Positions 1 through 4,886 of a stretch of 8,509 bases of DNA are shown one piece after another. Origin of the DNA: an uncultured Clostridia bacterium (GTDB lineage: Bacteria > Bacillota > Clostridia > Oscillospirales > Acutalibacteraceae); assembly GCA_937875885.1 (NCBI GenBank), contig CALEIO010000139.1, positions 1 to 8,509 of the forward strand, in the 5' to 3' direction. The notes below the pieces were generated by a model that saw nothing but the letters and a program-made list of their open reading frames with translations, had not been told where the DNA came from and searched no databases. A program made the translations under genes and the position numbers. Position 1 is the stretch's first letter; each line of letters opens with the position of its first letter.

Positions 1-161
1 CTTACATCAAATACACAGGCAAAGGACTCAGCACAGAGCTCACAAGCTTCTCTACCGCAGAAAAAGGTCAGCTCAAAACACAGCTTACCCCCACCACAAC
101 CCTTGCAAACAAAGTAACCGAAGAATATATACTATCAATAGTATCCGAAACAGAAGAATAA
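1..161 (+). CDS. 3' end of an unrecognised protein gene (5' truncated)
   Basis: An open frame runs from base 3 to a TAA at 159-161 and gives 52 residues of C terminus, beginning YIKYTGKGLSTEL and ending SIVSETEE. The segment is rich in Thr, Lys and Glu, with no Cys, no obvious membrane segment and no motif I recognise. Codon use resembles the following gene. The stop lies 25 bp before the activase ATG with no terminator between, so the two genes are probably co-transcribed, and any promoter lies left of the window. I cannot assign a function. Because only the tail is visible, the reading frame itself is supported mainly by its openness and its tight spacing to the next gene. Confidence 0.55.
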   Translation, partial: YIKYTGKGLSTELTSFSTAEKGQLKTQLTPTTTLANKVTEEYILSIVSETEE

Positions 162-186
162 ACACAAAACAGACGAGGTAATCCTT

Positions 187-879
187 ATGAAAATAGAAGC
201 AATTCAAAAACTCACTCTTCTGGACTTTCCACAGAAGATGGCATGCACCATATTCACCCACGGATGTAACTTCCGCTGTCCTTTCTGCCACAATGCAGGC
301 CTTGTGCTGGATGCACAGCAGGCAAGCATCAGCGAAGACGAAGTCCTTGCATTCCTCAAATCCCGTCAAGGCATACTGGAAGGTGTGTGCATCACAGGCG
401 GTGAGCCTCTTCTGCAGGAAGATATCGAGGACTTTATTCGTAAAATCAAAGATATGGGATATCTTGTGAAGCTGGACACCAACGGAAGTTTTCCCGAAAG
501 GCTCCGCTCCCTTTGCAAAAAAGGACTTGTGGACTACGTTGCTATGGACATCAAAAACTCCCAGAAAAAATATGCACAGACTGTTGGCAAAAATCTCTTT
601 GACCTTTCCGCAGTTACAAAAAGCGTAGATTTTCTCAAGGAAGGCACTGTGCCCTATGAATTCCGCACCACAGTCACCAAGGATTTTCACACTATGGAAG
701 ACCTTATGGATATCGCAAAATGGCTCTCCGGTTGCGATGCTTATTTCCTGCAGCAGTTTGTGGATTCAGGTAATCTGATAGATAACTCTACCACAGGTCA
801 CTCTGACGAGGATCTTAAAGCTATGTACAAAGAGTTGAGAAAACACCTCCCTTGCACAAAACTGCGCGGGGTAAAATAA
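187..879 (+). CDS. nrdG: Anaerobic ribonucleoside-triphosphate reductase activating protein (NrdG2-type radical SAM enzyme)
   Basis: A 230-residue radical-SAM activase. Enzymes of this family reductively cleave S-adenosylmethionine at a [4Fe-4S] cluster and abstract a hydrogen from the glycyl-radical glycine of class III ribonucleotide reductase. Visible features are the CxxxCxxC cluster motif (C27, C31, C34; CNFRCPFC), the GGEP motif at 71-74 that contacts SAM, KLDTNG at 95-100, AMDIKN at 119-124 and YEFRTT at 157-162. It is longer than the E. coli NrdG type (about 154 aa) and fits the longer NrdG2 type found in clostridia. The ATG is preceded by a GACGAGG-like ribosome site 8 bp upstream. 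The pairing with nrdD 419 bp downstream supports the role, although a strong terminator separates the two, so they need not share a transcript. A related activase for another glycyl-radical enzyme cannot be excluded from sequence alone. Confidence 0.9.
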   Translation: MKIEAIQKLTLLDFPQKMACTIFTHGCNFRCPFCHNAGLVLDAQQASISEDEVLAFLKSRQGILEGVCITGGEPLLQEDIEDFIRKIKDMGYLVKLDTNGSFPERLRSLCKKGLVDYVAMDIKNSQKKYAQTVGKNLFDLSAVTKSVDFLKEGTVPYEFRTTVTKDFHTMEDLMDIAKWLSGCDAYFLQQFVDSGNLIDNSTTGHSDEDLKAMYKELRKHLPCTKLRGVK

Positions 880-915
880 TACAACATATAGTGTGCAAAT
901 AATATTGAACTCAAT

Positions 916-960
916 GCCGCAGGTACTTATTTATATATAGGTACCTGCGGCTTTTTATTT
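916..960 (+). terminator. Intrinsic terminator after nrdG
   Basis: A perfect 11-bp inverted repeat (GCCGCAGGTAC at 916-926, GTACCTGCGGC at 941-951) with a 14-nt AT-rich loop, followed directly by TTTTTATTT. It lies 36 bp after the nrdG stop codon. It should end the upstream transcript and insulate the nrdD control region. Confidence 0.9.
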
Positions 961-1056
961 TACATCCCTTTGCCGTTTTCTCTCTTTTGATATATCAGGG
1001 ATCCCCCAATAATTTCAACACAGTAAATCGACTTTTGTGTTTAACCACAATATATA

Positions 1057-1072
1057 CCACCATATATTGGTG
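1057..1072 (+). promoter_or_regulatory. Putative NrdR box, distal cluster, site 1
   Basis: CCACCATATATTGGTG resembles the NrdR consensus acaCwAtATaTwGtgt, keeping the AtATaT core and the outer C and G, but with a mismatch at the first W position. A further half-site, CACAATAT, lies immediately upstream at 1046-1053. The site is about 130 bp upstream of the mapped-by-eye promoter. It might serve a second promoter or cooperative binding. Confidence 0.45.
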
Positions 1073-1085
1073 TGGGATGTTTTCA

Positions 1086-1101
1086 CCACTAAATATTGTG
1101 G
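1086..1101 (+). promoter_or_regulatory. Putative NrdR box, distal cluster, site 2
   Basis: CCACTAAATATTGTGG matches the NrdR consensus at nearly every conserved position (C4, W5, A6, A8, T9, T11, W12, G13). It starts 29 bp after the preceding box, slightly off the usual roughly 31-32 bp repeat of NrdR box pairs. ATATTGTGGT at 1093-1102 is the exact inverse of ACCACAATAT at 1044-1053. Confidence 0.5.
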
Positions 1102-1200
1102 TGAGATTGTAATATTGCCCCAAAGCCTGATGGGCACTGAGTTTGAGGCATTTCTGCCCTGTTTTTTAATTCCAAAAGAACAATAAAGATAACAACATTG

Positions 1201-1216
1201 TCACAATATATTGTGG
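1201..1216 (+). promoter_or_regulatory. NrdR box upstream of the nrdD -35 element
   Basis: TCACAATATATTGTGG contains the perfect 14-bp palindrome CACAATATATTGTG and agrees with the NrdR consensus acaCwAtATaTwGtgt across the whole core. NrdR is the ATP-cone repressor that senses dATP/ATP and controls ribonucleotide reductase genes. The site ends 8 bp before the -35 hexamer and is paired with a second box exactly 32 bp downstream. Confidence 0.8.
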
Positions 1217-1224
1217 TTTTAGTG

Positions 1225-1253
1225 TTGACAACACACAATTTTTTGTGTATTAT
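1225..1253 (+). promoter_or_regulatory. Sigma-70-type promoter for nrdD
   Basis: TTGACA at 1225-1230 and TATTAT at 1248-1253 are separated by exactly 17 bp, predicting a transcript start near 1260 and a leader of about 38 nt before the nrdD ATG. The second NrdR box fills the spacer, so repressor binding would block RNA polymerase directly. Confidence 0.85.
1233..1248 (+). promoter_or_regulatory. NrdR box between -35 and -10 of the nrdD promoter
   Basis: ACACAATTTTTTGTGT is a palindrome (ACACAA/TTGTGT arms, T4 centre) that fits the NrdR consensus, and it sits between the promoter hexamers, ending on the first base of the -10. Its start is 32 bp, three helical turns, from the start of the upstream box, so both would lie on the same face of the DNA, the known arrangement of NrdR operators. 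Confidence 0.8.
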
Positions 1254-1297
1254 TGTGTAGCAACATAAAAATTAAATTATTGAGAGGAGAGACAATA

Positions 1298-3682
1298 ATG
1301 TATAAAGTAATTAAACGTGACAACAAAACAGTAGAATTCGATCTTTCCAAAATCTCAGCCGCAATCAAGCAGGCTTTTGAAGCTACAAAAAAGGACTTCC
1401 ACGATTCCGTGATTGACCTTCTCGCTCTTAAGGTAACAGCTGACTTTGCACCCAAGGTTGTAGATGGCAAGATCGCAGTTGAGGACATTCAGGACAGTGT
1501 TGAAAATGTACTTGTTCAGGCAGGCTACGGTGATGTTGCAAAGGCATACATCCTCTACAGACGTCAGAGAGAAAAGCTCCGCCGCGTTAAGTCCACAATC
1601 CTCGACTATAAAGAGATCGTTGACAACTATGTTAACATCAACGACTGGCGTGTTAAGGAGAACTCCACAGTTACCTACTCTGTAGGCGGACTTATCCTTT
1701 CCAACTCCGGCGCTATCACAGCTAACTACTGGCTCTCTGAGGTTTATGACGATGAGATCGCGAGTGCACACAGAAATGCGGACATTCACATTCACGACCT
1801 TTCCATGCTGACCGGCTACTGCGCAGGTTGGTCACTCAAGCAGCTTATCAAGGAAGGTCTCGGCGGCGTACCCGGTAAGATCACCTCAGCACCCGCAAAG
1901 CACCTTGCAACTCTCTGCAACCAGATGGTTAACTTCCTGGGTATTATGCAGAACGAGTGGGCAGGCGCACAGGCTTTCTCTTCATTCGACACATACCTTG
2001 CTCCCTTTGTAAAGGTAGACAACCTTTCTTATGAGCAGACAAAGAAAGCTCTTGAGTCTTTCATCTTCGGTGTAAACACACCTTCCAGATGGGGTACTCA
2101 GGCTCCCTTCTCCAACATTACTCTTGACTGGGTAGTCCCCCCCGATCTTGCAGAGCAGCCTGCAATTGTTGGCGGCAAGGAGATGGACTTCAAATACAAA
2201 GATTGTAAAAAAGAGATGGATATGATCAACAAGGCATTCATCGAGATTATGATCGAAGGTGATGCTAACGGCAGAGGTTTCCAGTATCCTATCCCCACAT
2301 ACTCCATCACACGTGACTTTGACTGGTCCGATACAGAGAACAACCGTCTTCTCTTTGAGATGGCTTCCAAGTACGGCACACCCTACTTCTCCAACTACAT
2401 CAACTCCGATATGGAGCCCAACGATGTTCGTTCCATGTGCTGCCGTCTCCGTCTTGACCTGAGAGAACTCAGAAAGAAATCCGGTGGTTTCTTTGGTTCA
2501 GGTGAAAGCACAGGTTCTATTGGCGTTGTTACAATCAATATGCCCAGAATCGCTCATATCTCAAAAGACGAAGAGGACTTCTACAAGCGCCTTGACCATA
2601 TGATGGACATTGCTGCTCGTTCTCTGAAGATCAAGAGAAACGTTATTACAAAGCTTATGGACGAAGGTCTTTATCCCTACACAAGACATTACCTTGGCAC
2701 ATTCAACAACCACTTCTCCACAATTGGTCTGGTTGGTATGAACGAAGCAGGTCTTAATGCAAAGTGGGTAGGCAAGGATATGACTCATCCCGAGTGCCAG
2801 AACTTTACAGAAAGAGTTCTCAACCACATGAGAGAGCGTCTCTCCGACTATCAGGAGATGTACGGCGACCTCTACAACCTGGAGGCAACTCCCGCAGAGT
2901 CTACTGCTTTCCGTCTTGCAAAGCACGACCTTAAGTATTACCCCGATATTGTAACAGCAAATGCAGAGTCCGGTGTTCCCTACTACACCAACTCCTCACA
3001 TCTTCCCGTAGGTTACACAGAGGATATCTTCTCTGCTCTTGATATTCAGGATAACCTCCAGACACTCTACACATCAGGTACAGTATTCCACGCTTTCCTT
3101 GGCGAGAAGCTCCCCACATGGCAGAGTGCAGCAAAGCTTGTTCGTGCTATTGCAGAGAACTACAAGCTTCCCTACTTCACACTTTCCCCCACATACTCCG
3201 TATGTAAGAATCACGGCTACATCAAGGGCGAAGAGTACACTTGCCCCGAGTGCGGTGAGAAGGCAGAGGTTTACAGCAGAATCACAGGTTACTACCGTCC
3301 TGTTCAGAACTTCAACGACGGTAAGGCTCAGGAGTTCAAGGACAGAAAGGTTTACAACATCGAGAATTCTGTTCTGCGTAAAGACGGCGTTTCCACTAAA
3401 GTAGAAACAAAGGCAGAAGAGACAGAAGCAACACTTGCAGACGGCGTTTACCTCTTCGCAACAAAGAGCTGCCCCAACTGCAAGGCTATGGCTCAGCTCC
3501 TTGACCGAGCAGGCATCAGCTTTGAGAAGATCTACGTTGAAGACAACGAAGACCTTGCAAGAGCATTAGGCCTCAGACAGGCTCCCACACTTGTAGATGT
3601 TAAGGGCGGCAACGCTGAGAAGTTTGTGAATGTAGTTGCAATCAAGACATACATTCAGAATAAAACAGCTCAGACAGGCTAA
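1298..3682 (+). CDS. nrdD: Anaerobic (class III) ribonucleoside-triphosphate reductase with a fused C-terminal redoxin domain
   Basis: This 794-residue glycyl-radical enzyme reduces ribonucleoside triphosphates to deoxyribonucleotides without oxygen. Residues 1-95 form an ATP-cone (VIKRDNKTVEFDLSKI), the allosteric ATP/dATP site. The core follows, with HDLSMLTGYCAGWS (C175) and GVNTPSRWGTQAPFSN. MCCRLRLD carries adjacent cysteines C381 and C382, and C382 best fits the thiyl-radical position. A zinc site is formed by C636, H639, C649 and C652 (CPEC), and RITGY holds the glycyl-radical Gly664. The family normally ends about 25 residues after this glycine. Here a charged linker (about 690-712) leads to a thioredoxin-fold domain with C725-P-N-C728 and the cis-proline loop QAPT (P763). 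The ATG at 1298 is chosen because GAGGAG lies 8 bp upstream; an in-frame TTG at 1253 overlaps the -10 element. NrdR boxes at the promoter predict dATP-dependent repression. The fused redoxin implies a redoxin-driven rather than formate-driven enzyme. Confidence 0.96.
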   Translation: MYKVIKRDNKTVEFDLSKISAAIKQAFEATKKDFHDSVIDLLALKVTADFAPKVVDGKIAVEDIQDSVENVLVQAGYGDVAKAYILYRRQREKLRRVKSTILDYKEIVDNYVNINDWRVKENSTVTYSVGGLILSNSGAITANYWLSEVYDDEIASAHRNADIHIHDLSMLTGYCAGWSLKQLIKEGLGGVPGKITSAPAKHLATLCNQMVNFLGIMQNEWAGAQAFSSFDTYLAPFVKVDNLSYEQTKKALESFIFGVNTPSRWGTQAPFSNITLDWVVPPDLAEQPAIVGGKEMDFKYKDCKKEMDMINKAFIEIMIEGDANGRGFQYPIPTYSITRDFDWSDTENNRLLFEMASKYGTPYFSNYINSDMEPNDVRSMCCRLRLDLRELRKKSGGFFGSGESTGSIGVVTINMPRIAHISKDEEDFYKRLDHMMDIAARSLKIKRNVITKLMDEGLYPYTRHYLGTFNNHFSTIGLVGMNEAGLNAKWVGKDMTHPECQNFTERVLNHMRERLSDYQEMYGDLYNLEATPAESTAFRLAKHDLKYYPDIVTANAESGVPYYTNSSHLPVGYTEDIFSALDIQDNLQTLYTSGTVFHAFLGEKLPTWQSAAKLVRAIAENYKLPYFTLSPTYSVCKNHGYIKGEEYTCPECGEKAEVYSRITGYYRPVQNFNDGKAQEFKDRKVYNIENSVLRKDGVSTKVETKAEETEATLADGVYLFATKSCPNCKAMAQLLDRAGISFEKIYVEDNEDLARALGLRQAPTLVDVKGGNAEKFVNVVAIKTYIQNKTAQTG

Positions 3683-3698
3683 AATAAAGAAATAACAT

Positions 3699-3727
3699 CC
3701 GCCGCAGGGTAACAAACCTTGCGGCGG
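3699..3727 (+). other. GC-rich intergenic hairpin between nrdD and the trxB-like gene
   Basis: CCGCCGCAGGG (3699-3709) pairs with CCTTGCGGCGG (3717-3727) over 11 bp, including one G-T wobble, with a 7-nt loop. No T-run follows (AATTGAATTG), so this is not a canonical terminator. It begins 16 bp after the nrdD stop codon and ends 15 bp before the downstream ribosome site. It may be an mRNA-stabilising or partial-attenuation hairpin that sets the ratio of the two products. Confidence 0.7.
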
Positions 3728-3757
3728 AATTGAATTGTTTGCAAAGGAGCAAATCCT

Positions 3758-4672
3758 ATGACAGATATAATTATCATCGGTGGTGGCCCTGCAGGCCTTA
3801 CCGCTGCAGTTTATGCTTGCAGAGCAGGTAAATCCGTTATGGTGCTTGAAAAAGCAGGCTTTGGCGGTCAGATTACCTACTCACACAAAATCGAAAACTT
3901 CCCCTCTGCACTCTCCATCAGTGGCACAGAGCTTGCTGACAAGATGATGGACCAGGCAATCTCCCAGGGTGCACAGGTAGAGCTTGAGGAAGCTTTGAAT
4001 ATTGAGAAAAACTCCGACGGCACCTTTACTGTTACCACAGATTTCAGCAAATATGAGTGCAAGGCTGTTATTATTGCAACAGGCGCAAAGCACCGCACTC
4101 TTGGTGTTCCGGGCGAAACAAACTTCATCGGCAACGGCATTTCTTTCTGCGCTGTATGTGACGGTGCATTCTATGCAGGTCAGGAGGTTGCAGTTATCGG
4201 CGGAGGCAACTCCGCATTGGTAGAGGCTGCTCTTCTGGCAGAAACCTGCAAAAAGGTAACTGTTATTCAAAATCTTCCCTACCTTACAGGCGAGAAAAAG
4301 GTTGCAGATGCTCTTGTGGCAAGAGATAACGTAGAGGTTATCTATTCCACAGTTGTAGAAGAATTCAAGGGCGACGGAGAGCTTGAGTCTGTTGTACTGC
4401 GCAACACAGAAACAAACGAAACATCAGAGATTAAACCCCATGGTGTTTTTGTTGCAATCGGTCTTGCTCCCGACAACAAGGCTTTTGAGAATATGGCAAA
4501 ACTGGACAACTACGGCTACGTATCAGCTACAGAAACCTGCACAACAGGCACAGAGGGTGTTTTTGTTGCAGGCGACTGCAGAACAAAGCAGATACGTCAG
4601 ATTACCACAGCCACAGCAGACGGCGCAGTTGCCGCTCTTGCAGCCTGTGCATATATTGACGGCACAAAATAA
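3758..4672 (+). CDS. trxB: Thioredoxin-reductase-like flavoprotein (NADH/AhpF-type nucleotide site)
   Basis: A 304-residue low-molecular-weight thioredoxin reductase homologue that passes electrons from a nucleotide through FAD and a CxxC disulfide to a redoxin. Seen: the FAD dinucleotide fold GGGPAG at 8-13, GGQITYSHKIENFP at 36-49, VIIATGA at 104-110, the redox-active C131-A-V-C134-D, a second Rossmann fold GGGNSA at 148-153, and the FAD-closing AGDCR at 271-275. The stretch after the second fold reads VTVIQNLPYLTGEKK. The HRRxxxR residues that bind the 2'-phosphate of NADPH are absent, and both this and GGGNS resemble the NADH-dependent AhpF reductase domain. AAAGGAG lies 8 bp before the ATG. 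The gene follows nrdD by 75 bp and has no obvious promoter of its own, so it is probably co-transcribed. Its likely partner is the redoxin domain fused to NrdD, though it may also serve free thioredoxins. A ferredoxin-linked reductase is a less likely alternative, because the second Rossmann motif is retained. Confidence 0.92.
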   Translation: MTDIIIIGGGPAGLTAAVYACRAGKSVMVLEKAGFGGQITYSHKIENFPSALSISGTELADKMMDQAISQGAQVELEEALNIEKNSDGTFTVTTDFSKYECKAVIIATGAKHRTLGVPGETNFIGNGISFCAVCDGAFYAGQEVAVIGGGNSALVEAALLAETCKKVTVIQNLPYLTGEKKVADALVARDNVEVIYSTVVEEFKGDGELESVVLRNTETNETSEIKPHGVFVAIGLAPDNKAFENMAKLDNYGYVSATETCTTGTEGVFVAGDCRTKQIRQITTATADGAVAALAACAYIDGTK

Positions 4673-4696
4673 TCTCAACATCACTTACAAATAAAC

Positions 4697-4741
4697 AACG
4701 CGAAGCATTCCAAAACGGAACGCTTCGCGTTTTATTTTTTT
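4697..4741 (+). terminator. Intrinsic terminator after the trxB-like gene
   Basis: AACGCGAAGCATTCC (4697-4711) and GGAACGCTTCGCGTT (4717-4731) form a 15-bp stem with a single A-C mismatch and a 5-nt AAAAC loop, followed by TTTATTTTTTT. It lies 24 bp after the stop codon and closes the nrdD-trxB transcription unit. Confidence 0.92.
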
Positions 4742-4815
4742 GCAAAACATTTATATAAAAACACATTAAACTTGAGCCCATACATATCTAAAACATATCA
4801 CTGAACCTATGCACA

Positions 4816-4846
4816 CAAAAAGGGCCGACCCTTGCGGGTCAGCCCT
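4816..4846 (-). terminator. Intrinsic terminator of the pullulanase gene (minus strand)
   Basis: Read on the minus strand, AGGGCTGACCC (4846-4836) and GGGTCGGCCCT (4831-4821) form an 11-bp stem with one mismatch around a 4-nt loop, followed by TTTTTGTG. It lies 40 bp beyond the pullulanase stop. With the opposing terminator at 4697-4741 it separates the two convergent genes; the bases between them (4742-4815) hold nothing I can recognise. Confidence 0.85.
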
Positions 4847-4886
4847 GAATGTTTGGATTATTATCAGTCAGCAAAACCAACTTGGT

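Noticed and set aside
85..690. A 201-codon minus-strand open frame over nrdG
   Set aside because: It is antisense to a gene with clear radical-SAM motifs, and its Cys/Phe-rich product has no recognisable family.
961..1040. A riboswitch or small RNA in the left part of the nrdG-nrdD gap
   Set aside because: I found no conserved aptamer motif and no promoter-terminator pair. The AGGGATCCCC palindrome near 1000 is too short to interpret.
1044..1248. CRISPR array or transposon ends, suggested by the repeated CACAATAT/ATATTGTG elements
   Set aside because: The units are 16-bp palindromes with unequal spacing at a promoter and match the NrdR operator consensus. There are no uniform spacers, transposase or target duplications.
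1253..1297. A longer nrdD start at TTG 1253, adding 15 residues
   Set aside because: The TTG overlaps the -10 element and lies before the predicted transcript start. The ATG at 1298 has a strong GAGGAG site, and the ATP-cone begins right there.
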